The position numbers were made by a program, and so were the translations under genes. A stretch of 64,000 nucleotides of DNA, from assembly GCF_000226295.1 (NCBI RefSeq), contig NC_016024.1, positions 38,501 to 102,500 on the forward strand. The letters are read 5' to 3'. Origin of the DNA: Chloracidobacterium thermophilum B. Its GTDB lineage: Bacteria; Acidobacteriota; Blastocatellia; Chloracidobacteriales; Chloracidobacteriaceae. The notes under the pieces were generated by a model that saw only the letters and a program-made list of their open reading frames with translations, ran no database searches and was not told where the DNA came from. Below, in pieces: positions 35,327 through 43,786 of this stretch; within the stretch, counting starts at the first letter, position 1, and each line of letters begins with the position of its first letter.

Positions 35327-36544
35327 GTGCCAACTTCAGCCATAACCAAACCACCGGACGTTCGCCCTGCCCGCCAGCGCACTTGGGGAAGGCGTCTGGC
35401 TGTGACTGGTGGGGGCCTGCTGCTCGCGGGGGCTGCCTTGATCTGGTTGCCGGAAATCGCGGAGCGCAACATGAACGGCATTGCCGCGACAACCCGGAAA
35501 GACCCTTCCCCACGCGCGCAGGCACTGCATGCCCGGCTGTTCATTGCCGATCTGCACGCCGACACACTGTTGTGGAACCGTGACCTGCTACAGCGTGGGA
35601 CGCGCGGCCACGTGGACCTGCCCCGTTTGCAGGAAGGCAATGTGGCGCTCCAGGCGTTTACCATCGTCACCAAAGCGCCGCGTGGGATGAACAATGAGCG
35701 GACGGATGGCAACCGCTTCAACCTCGTTGCCGCCCTAAGTGTCGTGCAACTCTGGCCGCCCAAAACCTGGACGAGCCTGACCGAGCGGGCGCTGTACCAG
35801 TGCCGTCGGCTGGAAGAAGCTGCCGCCCGCTCCGGTGGAGCGTTGGTCATCATTCGCAGCCGGGATGAGTTGCGTGATTTCCTGGCCCGCCGCACCTCGA
35901 ATCCGAAACTGGTTGGGGCTTTTCTGGGGGTTGAAGGGGCCCATGCCCTGGATGGCGATCTGTCCAATCTGGACCGCCTCTATGCCGCCGGTGTACGCAT
36001 GATGGCCCCGACGCACTTTTTCGATAACGAAATCGGCGGCTCCGCCCACGGACTCGTCAAGGGCGGACTGACGGAGATGGGACGGGAGCTGATTCGGCGC
36101 ATGGAGCAAAAGGGCATGATTGTGGACCTGGCCCATGCATCACCAGCCGTGATGGATGAAGTGCTGGCAATGGCGACACGCCCTGTGGTCATTTCCCATA
36201 CCGGCGTCCGTGGGACGTGCGGTGGCTTGCGCAACATCACGGACGACCAACTGCGGGCGGTGGCGCGCACGGGCGGCGTTGTCGGGATTGGATATTTCTT
36301 TGCCGCCGTCTGCGGCCAGGATGCCCGCTCCATTGCCCGCGCCATGCGCTATGCTGCCAATGTGGCCGGAGTTGAGCACGTCGCCCTTGGGTCGGATTAC
36401 GATGGGGCCGTCAGCGTACCCTTCGACACGGCGCACCTGGCGGAAATCACCGATGCTTTGCTTGAAGAAGGATTTTCAGAAGCCGAGATTGCCCTCATGA
36501 TGGGTGGGAACGTCCAGCGGGTGTTGCTGGCAGCACTTCCCTGA
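35327..36544 (+). CDS. Membrane-anchored dipeptidase (renal dipeptidase family M19)
   Basis: 405 residues from GTG 35327 (a longer open frame overlaps the yvcK-like gene and is not homologous there). One N-terminal membrane helix (LAVTGGGLLLAGAALIWL) anchors it outside the inner membrane. The di-zinc amidohydrolase motifs are present: FIADLHADTLLW (HxD), LGVEGAHALDGD with the bridging Glu, LAHASP, ISHTGVRGTCG and LGSDYDGAV. It should cleave dipeptides, possibly peptidoglycan-derived. Confidence 0.9.
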   Translation: MPTSAITKPPDVRPARQRTWGRRLAVTGGGLLLAGAALIWLPEIAERNMNGIAATTRKDPSPRAQALHARLFIADLHADTLLWNRDLLQRGTRGHVDLPRLQEGNVALQAFTIVTKAPRGMNNERTDGNRFNLVAALSVVQLWPPKTWTSLTERALYQCRRLEEAAARSGGALVIIRSRDELRDFLARRTSNPKLVGAFLGVEGAHALDGDLSNLDRLYAAGVRMMAPTHFFDNEIGGSAHGLVKGGLTEMGRELIRRMEQKGMIVDLAHASPAVMDEVLAMATRPVVISHTGVRGTCGGLRNITDDQLRAVARTGGVVGIGYFFAAVCGQDARSIARAMRYAANVAGVEHVALGSDYDGAVSVPFDTAHLAEITDALLEEGFSEAEIALMMGGNVQRVLLAALP

Positions 36545-36583
36545 CTGTGACCGGGCAAGCCCGGTCGAAAGAAGTTGGAGACT

Positions 36584-37003
36584 ATGACCGAACGACGCCT
36601 TCGTATTCTGATTGCCAAGCCCGGACTTGACGGCCACGACCGTGGAGCCAAGGTCATCGCGCGCGCCTTGCGCGACGCCGGAATGGAAGTTATCTACACG
36701 GGCTTGCGTCAAACCCCGGAGCAAATTGTGGCCGCCGCCGTTCAGGAGGACGTGGATGCCATCGGCGTGTCCATTCTCTCCGGCGCGCACATGACGCTAT
36801 TCCCGCGCATTCTGGAGCTGATGCGCGAGCAGGGGATTGCCGATATTCCCCTCTTCGGCGGTGGCATCATCCCCGATGAAGACATTCCCAAGCTCAAAGC
36901 CGCCGGCGTGGATGAAATCTTCACACCGGGCGCGACGCTGGATGCTATCATTGCCTACATCCAGAAACGTGTGGGCAAGACATCGGAAGTGGCGGCTTCC
37001 TGA
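36584..37003 (+). CDS. Cobalamin-binding subunit of methylmalonyl-CoA-type mutase
   Basis: 139 residues from ATG 36584 (a TTG three codons earlier is in frame). It is a stand-alone B12-binding domain with the base-off/His-on motif DGHDRG, then [10 protein letters not shown] and [26 protein letters not shown]. It matches the C-terminal domain of methylmalonyl-CoA mutase, as a separate small subunit. The catalytic large subunit and the G-protein chaperone are not nearby. It would isomerise methylmalonyl-CoA and succinyl-CoA together with the large subunit; isobutyryl-CoA mutase small subunits look the same. Confidence 0.9.
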   Translation: MTERRLRILIAKPGLDGHDRGAKVIARALRDAGMEVIYTGLRQTPEQIVAAAVQEDVDAIGVSILSGAHMTLFPRILELMREQGIADIPLFGGGIIPDEDIPKLKAAGVDEIFTPGATLDAIIAYIQKRVGKTSEVAAS

Positions 37004-37028
37004 ACGGCTTTCCGCGCCCTTCCGGTTT

Positions 37029-38216
37029 TCAGCTTTCAGCCTTTGGCGTTGGTTGGTCTGCCGGCCGGCGTCGTGAAAATCTGGCGAGGGTATCAGTCAG
37101 CACGGCTGGAAGCACCTCTTCCACCGAACCACAGTATTCCTCAGCCCAACCGATGCGGGACGGCAGGATGAAGCGAAGCCGTCCCTGGGAAACTTTTTTG
37201 TCGTGCCGGAGCGCTTCCAGCAGAGCCGCAACGGTGATGCCGTCTGTGCCCGGCATCCGCCCGACCCGCCGCACGAGCTGCTCCAGCCGCTGTGCCTCAT
37301 CCGGGGTGAGCTTTCCCAGACGGACGGCTATCTGACAGGCGGCCACCATGCCAATTCCGACGGCCTCCCCGTGGCGAAACCGCCGGTAGCGCGTCACGGC
37401 TTCCAGCGCGTGCCCGACCGTGTGACCGAAGTTGAGCACCTTGCGCTCGCCGGTCTCCCGTTCATCCCGCGCGACAATCGCCGCCTTGATCCGGCAGCAG
37501 TCAGCAACGACTGCCGCCAGCCAGTCCCACGGCAGTGGTTGGTTCAGGGCAAGCGGCAACCGGGCTTCGAGCCGGGCAAAAAGGTCGGCGTCCCGGATGA
37601 CGCCGTACTTGATGGCCTCGTGCCAACCGGCATTCCATTCGCGGCGCGGAAGTGTGGTCAGGGTTTCCAGGTCGGCGACAACCAGGGCCGGTTGGTGAAA
37701 GGCGCCGATGAGATTCTTCCCGGCCCGGTGGTTGATGCCGGTTTTGCCGCCCACGGCGCTGTCAATCATTGCCAGCAGGGTCGTAGGAAGCTGAACGAAC
37801 GCCAGGCCGCGCAGGTACGTCGCAGCGGCAAAGCCGGTGATGTCGCCCACGACACCACCCCCCAGCGCCACGAGCAGGTCCCGGCGCTCTATCTGCCGGG
37901 CAACGCAAAAATCCCAAATCTGCGCCACCGTGCGCAGCGTCTTGTACCGCTCGCCATCGGGAATCAGACACAGGTGGGGATGGAAGCCCGCCGCCGCGAC
38001 ACTTTCCACCACGGCCGCAGCGTAGTGCCGGGCCACCTTGGGATTGGAGACAATAACGACAGCACAGGGATGGTCCCCAAAGGTCTGGCGCAGCGTCTGC
38101 CCAAGGGAGCGATACCTTCCGGTTTCTATCCGAATGGCATACTGCCCGCCCGCGTGCGTCACCGGTACGGTGACAGCCCTGAGGACGGGGGGATGCCGGT
38201 CTGTCGCCTCGGCCAT
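37029..38216 (-). CDS. aroB: 3-dehydroquinate synthase
   Basis: 395 residues from ATG 38216. The NAD-binding ALGGGVVGDITGFAAATYLRG, VQLPTTLLAMIDSAVGGKTGIN, and the metal/active-site histidine segments GWHEAIKYGVI and LNFGHTVGHALE are intact. It converts DAHP to 3-dehydroquinate in the shikimate pathway. The start overlaps the upstream stop as TGATG, indicating translational coupling to the unknown gene above it. A C-terminal Arg/Pro-rich tail of about 20 residues is extra. Confidence 0.95.
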   Translation of the reverse strand: MAEATDRHPPVLRAVTVPVTHAGGQYAIRIETGRYRSLGQTLRQTFGDHPCAVVIVSNPKVARHYAAAVVESVAAAGFHPHLCLIPDGERYKTLRTVAQIWDFCVARQIERRDLLVALGGGVVGDITGFAAATYLRGLAFVQLPTTLLAMIDSAVGGKTGINHRAGKNLIGAFHQPALVVADLETLTTLPRREWNAGWHEAIKYGVIRDADLFARLEARLPLALNQPLPWDWLAAVVADCCRIKAAIVARDERETGERKVLNFGHTVGHALEAVTRYRRFRHGEAVGIGMVAACQIAVRLGKLTPDEAQRLEQLVRRVGRMPGTDGITVAALLEALRHDKKVSQGRLRFILPSRIGWAEEYCGSVEEVLPAVLTDTLARFSRRRPADQPTPKAES

Positions 38217-39097
38217 CACGCTGCACCGCCGGGTTTTTTCTTCATCTGCTGGAGGACCAGATTGCGTACCTGGGCAGGAACGGTCGGGTCGTTGCTGAGT
38301 TCCTTGAGTTGGGCTGGTGTGAGCGTGCCCACGAGCGTCACGGCGCGTCCCAGCGGCAGCATCCGGTTGCGCAACAGCGCCATTTTGACGTAGTTGCGAT
38401 TCGCCCACCGGGCCGTATCGGCAATGAGCACAACGACGTGCTGATGGGAGGCTTTCCACACGGCTGTGGAAACTGTGCTTTCCGTCAAAAACGGATTGGT
38501 GAGCACCGCCCGGACGACATCCGCACTGGCATCGTTGAGCATCTGGGGCAGGAGCCGGCCGCCATTGCCACGCCGGGCCAGGGTGATTTTCTGCCCCAGG
38601 GGAAGGCTTTGGTACTGCTGCAAAATGGCGTTTTCCGCCGCTGTTTTGATCTCCATCGGCAGTGCCGGTGTGATAAGTACCGTGACCAGGTCGAAAAGAA
38701 AGAGATTTGGAATAAGGCGCAGCCCGGCCGAAGCCGGCAGTTTGGGATTGAGCACGAGCAGGCGCCGCAGACGGTGACTTTCCTGTACGCGCCGGTCGCC
38801 GGCCATCCGGCGCAGGACTTCATGCGAGACATCGCGCCGGCGGGCAATAATGGTCAGTTCTTCCTCGCCCGTGGCTTCATTGTCGAGCAGGGCATTGAGC
38901 ACCTCATCCGTCGCATCGAAGGCCAGTTCAAGGCGTTCTTCAGGCGTCCCACTGCGCGCCCGCTGGACGCGCCGCAGCAAATCCAGTTGGGCCAGCCGGG
39001 CCTGCCGGGCTGCCATTTCCTCCGCGCTGATCTCAGGCGGTGTGTCCTCTGCCCCTTCACGCTCGTCTAGGCGCTCGTCCTCATGTTCGTCCGCCAT
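38216..39097 (-). CDS. Helical-repeat protein of unknown function, coupled to aroB
   Basis: 293 residues with a perfect AAGGAGG ribosome site before ATG 39097. The first 45 residues are acidic (many Glu/Asp), then the protein is almost wholly helical with HEAT/ARM-like pairs (FDATDEVLNALLDNEAT, IARRRDVSHEVLRRMAGD, LLVLNPKLPASAGLRLIPN, LTPAQLKELSNDPTVPAQVRNLVLQQM). I do not recognise a family name; similar proteins occur in Acidobacteriota to my knowledge. A stop-start overlap with aroB suggests a shared transcript, though no shikimate role is implied. Confidence 0.75.
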   Translation of the reverse strand: MADEHEDERLDEREGAEDTPPEISAEEMAARQARLAQLDLLRRVQRARSGTPEERLELAFDATDEVLNALLDNEATGEEELTIIARRRDVSHEVLRRMAGDRRVQESHRLRRLLVLNPKLPASAGLRLIPNLFLFDLVTVLITPALPMEIKTAAENAILQQYQSLPLGQKITLARRGNGGRLLPQMLNDASADVVRAVLTNPFLTESTVSTAVWKASHQHVVVLIADTARWANRNYVKMALLRNRMLPLGRAVTLVGTLTPAQLKELSNDPTVPAQVRNLVLQQMKKKPGGAA

Positions 39098-39111
39098 GGC
39101 GCCTCCTTAAC

Positions 39112-41166
39112 CTACTGGACGGTTTCGGGTTTGAGGTAGGTAGCGAACCACTCGTGAACCGTTTTGTACCAGAGTTCGCTATTTTGTGGCTTCAGAATCC
39201 AGTGTCCTTCGTCCGGGAAGTAGAGCAGGCGGGACGGGACACCGCGCCGTTGCAGGGCCGTAAAAAGCTGCAAGCCTTCACCAACAGGCACACGGTAATC
39301 CAGCTCGCCGTGGATGACCAGCGTCGGGGTGGCGAAGTTTTTGGCAAACCGGTGTGGCGACCACTTTTCGTAGAGTTCGGGGTTGTCCCACGGATTGCCC
39401 TTGAACTCCCACTCGGTAAACCACAGTTCTTCCGTCGCGCCGTACATGCTGGTGAGGTTGTACACCCCGGCGTGTGAGACAAACGCCTTGAATCGCTTGT
39501 CCGTGTTCTGCCCCAGCATCCAGTTGACCATGTAGCCGCCATAGCTTCCACCGGCGGCCCCGATGCGGTCGGCGTCCACGTAGCCCAGACCGATGACGTG
39601 TTCAACGCCCTTCAGCAAATCCACATAGACCTTGCCGCCCCAGTCGCCGCTGATTTCATCGGTAAAGCGTTGGCCGTAGCCGGTCGAACCACGCGGATTG
39701 ACCATGACGACAACGTAGCCCGGCGCGGCAAAAAGCTGTGCATTCCAGCGGAAACTCCAGCCGTTTGACCACGCACCCTGCGGGCCGCCGTGGATGAGCA
39801 GAATCATCGGATATTTTTTGCCCTCGGTAAATTGGGGCGGCTTGACGATGAAGGCGTGGATGCGCGTTTCGTCCGCGCCGGTAAACCAGGTTTCTTCCAC
39901 TTTACCAAAGGCAATTTCCTGCAAAAAAGCTTCATTGACTTGGGTGAGCTGTTTGGGGGCGCCGCCCGTGGTGGCGACAGCAAAGATTTCATTCGGGCGC
40001 GTCAGCGTGGATTGGGTGAAGTAGAGCGTCTTGCCGTCAGGGGCGACGGAGAGGTTGCCGTTCTGGCCCTGTTCCACAAGTGTCCGTACGTCATTGCCGG
40101 CCAGCGTCAGGGTGAAGATGGGAACCTGCCCACGCTGGTCGCCGGTCAGAAACAGGGTTTGGCTGTCGGGCGACCACGCCAGCTCATCGAAGGAAATATC
40201 CACCTTGTCGCTCAGGCGGCGTAGCTTGCCGGTGGCACGCTCATACAGGATGACCTGCTTTTTGTCCGACTCGAACATGGCCCGTTCCTGCGAAAGCCAG
40301 GCGAGGTACTTTCCGTCGGGTGAGTAGCGGGGGTGGGTATCCGAGCCGGGGCTGATAGAAATGCGCTTCGGCTCGCCGCCGTCCAGCGGGACGATGAAGA
40401 TGTCGTTGTTGGTGCTGATGGCTTCGTCGCGGTCGGTATTGCGCGCAAAGGCCAGTTCCCTGCCATCCGGCGAAACGTCGTAATCCCGTCCGCCGAGGCT
40501 GAACGGCGGGGCATCATAGTCGCCCGGCGTCAGGTCTTTGGCCGCGCCGCCTTCCACCGGCACGACGAAAATATGGGTTCGGCGTCCCTCCTTGAAGCTG
40601 TCCCAGTGGCGGTACAGCAGCCGGTCGGCAATCTTGGCTTTGACCTTGCTGGCTTCGGCAGCGGCATACTTGCGGCGGTTGCAGTCTTCATCCGGGCATT
40701 CGGGATAGACTTCGGCGACAAAGATGAGGTGGCGGCCGTCGGCCGTCCAGAGAACGCCGGAAACGTTGGTGAAGAAATCCGTGACTTTGCGGGGTTCGCC
40801 GCCGTCGCGGCGGACCGTCCAGATTTGGGCCTTGCCGTCGCGGTTGGAGACAAAGGCGATGGTCTGGCTGTCGGGCGACCAGCAGGGATCAGTGACAGAA
40901 CGGGGGCCGGAGGTGAGTTGGCGGGCTTCGCCGCCGCTGACCGGCATGACCCAGAGATCGTACTGGACGCGGTTGGCAGCCTTGTCCGTAACGCCTTGGG
41001 TGTAAGCCAGATACTTTCCATCGGGTGAGACCACGGCCACAGCCAGGCGTCGAAACTTCATCTGGTCGTCAAAGGTCATCGGACGGGGGGCGGCCAGCGC
41101 CACGCCGAGCGTCACACTCCAGGCAACGAGCGTCCAGACCAGTCCAGACAGAACATAGCGTCGCAT
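39112..41166 (-). CDS. Secreted S9-family prolyl oligopeptidase-like peptidase
   Basis: 684 residues from ATG 41166, beginning with a signal peptide (MRRYVLSGLVWTLVAW, cleavage near ALAA). The N-terminal half is a WD40-like/TolB beta-propeller with repeated SPDGKYLAY, WSPDSQTIAFVSNRDG and YSPDGKYLAW blades. The C-terminal alpha/beta-hydrolase holds the nucleophile Ser541 in GGSYGGYM, an Asp in HGELDYRVP and a His in FPDEGHW. It is a dipeptidyl or acylaminoacyl-peptidase type enzyme acting in the periplasm or outside. The gene ends 14 bases before the start of the helical-repeat gene. Confidence 0.92.
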   Translation of the reverse strand: MRRYVLSGLVWTLVAWSVTLGVALAAPRPMTFDDQMKFRRLAVAVVSPDGKYLAYTQGVTDKAANRVQYDLWVMPVSGGEARQLTSGPRSVTDPCWSPDSQTIAFVSNRDGKAQIWTVRRDGGEPRKVTDFFTNVSGVLWTADGRHLIFVAEVYPECPDEDCNRRKYAAAEASKVKAKIADRLLYRHWDSFKEGRRTHIFVVPVEGGAAKDLTPGDYDAPPFSLGGRDYDVSPDGRELAFARNTDRDEAISTNNDIFIVPLDGGEPKRISISPGSDTHPRYSPDGKYLAWLSQERAMFESDKKQVILYERATGKLRRLSDKVDISFDELAWSPDSQTLFLTGDQRGQVPIFTLTLAGNDVRTLVEQGQNGNLSVAPDGKTLYFTQSTLTRPNEIFAVATTGGAPKQLTQVNEAFLQEIAFGKVEETWFTGADETRIHAFIVKPPQFTEGKKYPMILLIHGGPQGAWSNGWSFRWNAQLFAAPGYVVVMVNPRGSTGYGQRFTDEISGDWGGKVYVDLLKGVEHVIGLGYVDADRIGAAGGSYGGYMVNWMLGQNTDKRFKAFVSHAGVYNLTSMYGATEELWFTEWEFKGNPWDNPELYEKWSPHRFAKNFATPTLVIHGELDYRVPVGEGLQLFTALQRRGVPSRLLYFPDEGHWILKPQNSELWYKTVHEWFATYLKPETVQ

Positions 41167-41361
41167 GTCGGAAAACAGGCTCCCAAAGGTAAGGATGGAA
41201 TGAGCAGGAGAAATACAGTCTAGTCTGCCAGTATCGAAGCTGTCACGAAGGGCAGCGTATCCGCAGCAAGTCACTGTTAAATGGCAGCGGACTTATGAGA
41301 GCTACGCCTGCCACGGGTTGAAGGCGTGGAAGATGGTGAATATCGCGTGGTTGCTACGTCT

Positions 41362-41525
41362 TGCCGGTGGTTAGGGAAGGCTCCCTGGCGCAATGCCAGG
41401 CCCGGAAGCGCAGGCGGAGGCCGATTTCAGCCCGGAAAAGCCACCGGGACGAACCTTGTGCTTTCCAGTACGGGGGAAAGCATCCGGTCCGTCCCCCAGT
41501 GAAGGTCGGATGGCTAAGGCTGGAT
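41362..41525 (+). ncRNA. Candidate omega (HEARO/IscB-type) RNA without adjacent IscB
   Basis: A 254-base gap (41275-41528) without a supported gene contains strongly structured DNA. Seen directly: hairpin CCTGGC/GCCAGG at 41384-41400, a 7-bp hairpin at 41460-41481, an enclosing ACCGG/CCGGT pairing (41443-41447 with 41484-41488) and a competing GGGAC/GTCCC pairing. From memory the run from about 41379 resembles the OgeuIscB omega RNA: GGCTC-stem, GCGCAGGCGGAGGC, CCGGGACGAACC, TTTCC-hairpin, then CGGATGGC. In such RNAs the guide is the roughly 16 bases at the 5' end, here about 41362-41378. No HNH/RuvC gene follows. I am moderately sure it is a structured RNA and less sure of the family. Confidence 0.5.
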
Positions 41526-41528
41526 CGG

Positions 41529-41795
41529 TTATGATGAGCAGCCCTCGGTGTGGGCTTCCAGAACACGCAACAGGCGTTGCCGGTGATGAATAACCGCCTG
41601 ACGCGCCCGCCGGAAGTCTTCCAGAGCCTGTTGGTCGGAGGATTTGGCGCGCAGCCGCCGGAGGGCTTCGCTGGCAGCAGTGCGGGCGCGGACGACTTCC
41701 CGCATGAGTCGGTCGAGCATCTGCACGGTGTTACCGCCGAGCTGTTCTTCGAGCGCCTTAATACGCGGGTTCTTCTTGGACGCAGCTTTACCCAT
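41529..41795 (-). CDS. Small charged coiled-coil protein
   Basis: 88 residues with GAGGTGAT before ATG 41795. The protein is almost all helix with heptad-like leucines (IKALEEQLGGNTVQMLDRLM, ALRRLRAKSSDQQALEDFRRAR) and a basic start (GKAASKKNPR). No family is recognised. Its stop lies just beyond the candidate structured RNA, which is on the opposite strand. Confidence 0.6.
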   Translation of the reverse strand: MGKAASKKNPRIKALEEQLGGNTVQMLDRLMREVVRARTAASEALRRLRAKSSDQQALEDFRRARQAVIHHRQRLLRVLEAHTEGCSS

Positions 41796-41861
41796 GACAT
41801 CACCTCACGAACCAGTTTGAAGTTTCGTTTGATTGAACTCTCACGCTGAAGGTTGGAAAAA

Positions 41862-42593
41862 GTGCCCGAAAGTTTCCGGTTTTCCCCCCTGCTTGTGGTG
41901 GCGGCTGTGGCCCTTGAAATCCAGGATGCCCTGTCCGACTGGCCGCACCTGCCCCGAACGTCTTTCCCGGTTGGAGAAATGATCACGGTCAGCCCGCGCA
42001 TCCGGGTGCTGATGACCGGCGTCGGGGCCATACGTGCTGCCGCTGCAACCGCTTTGGCGCTCCAGAGCCAGCCCTGGGCGGCGCTGCTCCATGTTGGGGT
42101 TGGGGGCGCTTATCCGGCGTCCGGTCTTCCGGTGGGCGCGCTGGTGACGGCTGCCAGTGAATGCGACCCCCAGGCTGGCATCCTGACTCCCGATGGCTAC
42201 CGGGATTTAGGCGGTCTGGGATTTCCGCTCACGACGGATTTTCCCAACCGCATCGTGTTTGATAGCCCTTGGGCGGACTGGGTGGCGCAGCAGGTGGCGC
42301 CGGCCCCACGGCTGCCCTTTGCAACCGTCCAGTGTTGCTCTGGAACGAACGCGGCCGCGGAGATGATGGCGTCCCGCGCTGGGGCTGCCGTTGAAAATAT
42401 GGAAGGGCTGGCCGTGGCCTGGACGGCCGGCCGGTTCGGTGTCCCCTATGCCGCTTTGCGCGCCATCAGCAACCTGACTGGAGACCGTGACCGCCAGCAG
42501 TGGAACCTGCCGATGGCCCGGGCGGTTTTGGCCCGGGCCGTCCGTGCTATTTTGGCTGCGGTGAACGTGGAAAACGGTCGGGATTGTTCGTAA
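41862..42593 (+). CDS. mqnB: Futalosine hydrolase-like nucleosidase
   Basis: 243 residues from GTG 41862, with GAAGG nine bases upstream. It has the nucleoside phosphorylase/MTAN fold: VVAAVALEIQDAL start, TGVGAIRAAAATALAL, HVGVGGAYP, VENMEGLAVAWTAGRFGVPYAALRAISN and TGDRDRQQW. The last motif and the VENMEG Glu favour futalosine hydrolase (MqnB), which releases hypoxanthine in the alternative menaquinone pathway. A plain MTA/SAH nucleosidase is the other option. Its last 47 bases overlap the convergent GDPD gene. Confidence 0.8.
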   Translation: MPESFRFSPLLVVAAVALEIQDALSDWPHLPRTSFPVGEMITVSPRIRVLMTGVGAIRAAAATALALQSQPWAALLHVGVGGAYPASGLPVGALVTAASECDPQAGILTPDGYRDLGGLGFPLTTDFPNRIVFDSPWADWVAQQVAPAPRLPFATVQCCSGTNAAAEMMASRAGAAVENMEGLAVAWTAGRFGVPYAALRAISNLTGDRDRQQWNLPMARAVLARAVRAILAAVNVENGRDCS

Positions 42594-43536
42594 ACACGGC
42601 GTCCACGTCCCGTTCGTAGAGAAAGTGCCGCATTTCAGCTTCCACGTCGGGAAACGCGCCGGTGGCGTTGGACTTGAACGTGTACAGCGTCACGGACAGG
42701 CCCGCGGCCCGCGCCCAGCGCACCACCTCCGGCGTCTGGAGAACGATCTGTTTGGAAGGGCTGACGCCCTCGGCAAAGCGTCGAATCCGGCGCATCCCGG
42801 CCGGTGAAATCCAGTCGCCGGGTGCTTCATCGTCAATCAGGAAGACCAGCGGCAACCGGCAGCCCAGCCGGCGCAGGCGACGCAGGCTTTCGGCTTCAAA
42901 CGACTGGACGATGACTGGGGTACGTGGGTCAGCGCCGGGGCGGTCAAGCTGGTTTTTTCTGAGAACATCAAGCAGGGCCCGGGGCATGTCAAAGCCCAGG
43001 GCAGCATACTTCGCCGGGCTTTTCATTTCCGGGTAAATCCCGGCCCGCCCCCGCACCGTGTCAATCATTTCCTGAAACGTCGGGATTTGCTCGCCGGCAA
43101 ACTGTGGGCCAAACCAGCTTCCGGCATCGAGCCGTTTGAGTTCCTCCAGGGTGAAATCCACTACGGGCCAGACCCGCCGGGTTTGTCCGTCAACCGTTTC
43201 CAGCCGCGCCCGGTCGGGATACACCGTGCGGACATTGGTCGTGCGCTCCAAGGTTGTATCGTGCAGGCACACCAGCACGCCGTCTTTGGTCAATTGCAAG
43301 TCCGGCTCAACGTAATCAGCTCCCTGATCGATTGCCAGGCGATAGGCGGCCAGGGTGTGCTCCGGGGCGTAGGCCGAAGCGCCCCGGTGGGCAATGTTGA
43401 TCTTGCGGCCGCGCGGATACTGTCCGCAACCGGGCTGCGAAAAACCGGGCAGGATGACGCCGGCGAGTATCCACGGCAGAAGCATCCAAGTGACGGGCGT
43501 GCGGGCAAAGGGTGTCCGAAAAAATGAAGGCGGCAT
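42547..43536 (-). CDS. Glycerophosphodiester phosphodiesterase family protein
   Basis: 329 residues from ATG 43536, with TTGGAG upstream. A hydrophobic export segment (PVTWMLLPWILAGVILPGFS) may be a lipoprotein or signal anchor. The GDPD TIM barrel shows the catalytic pair NIAHRGASAYAPEHT and HDTTLERTTNV, plus DYVEPDLQLTKDG and the late TNNPDRF. It hydrolyses glycerophosphodiesters to glycerol-3-phosphate in the periplasm, which fits the phosphate-response genes next to it. Confidence 0.9.
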   Translation of the reverse strand: MPPSFFRTPFARTPVTWMLLPWILAGVILPGFSQPGCGQYPRGRKINIAHRGASAYAPEHTLAAYRLAIDQGADYVEPDLQLTKDGVLVCLHDTTLERTTNVRTVYPDRARLETVDGQTRRVWPVVDFTLEELKRLDAGSWFGPQFAGEQIPTFQEMIDTVRGRAGIYPEMKSPAKYAALGFDMPRALLDVLRKNQLDRPGADPRTPVIVQSFEAESLRRLRRLGCRLPLVFLIDDEAPGDWISPAGMRRIRRFAEGVSPSKQIVLQTPEVVRWARAAGLSVTLYTFKSNATGAFPDVEAEMRHFLYERDVDAVFTNNPDRFPRSPQPK

Positions 43537-43786
43537 CGGTTTTTCTCCAAAAATGCGAATTTCGGGGCAGGCATGGCCGCGGCAATCCATGGTGACGAAA
43601 AGTGTCTTCGTCCGAATTTACGGCTGTGTTACATTGGCGTAATGGGCGCTTTTTAGGCTGACCGGTGAGCGAAGTTCTGAAAAAACAAGCTTTTGGTTGG
43701 CACACATGGCGATACGGCGTCCCCGTGGAGATGGATATGTGTCCCGTGCGGGGAAAAGATGGAGCGTCCAGAGGGGGTACGAAAAA

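Noticed and set aside
41383..41440. SRP (4.5S) RNA, because of a CCCGGAAG stretch
   Set aside because: The bases flanking GGAA cannot form the SRP tip stem, and the asymmetric-loop consensus AGCAG is missing.
41354..42031. A 225-residue reading frame on the minus strand
   Set aside because: It runs across the structured RNA, the small coiled-coil gene and the start of mqnB, and its composition (Arg, Thr, Ser, Gly) is that of a shadow frame.
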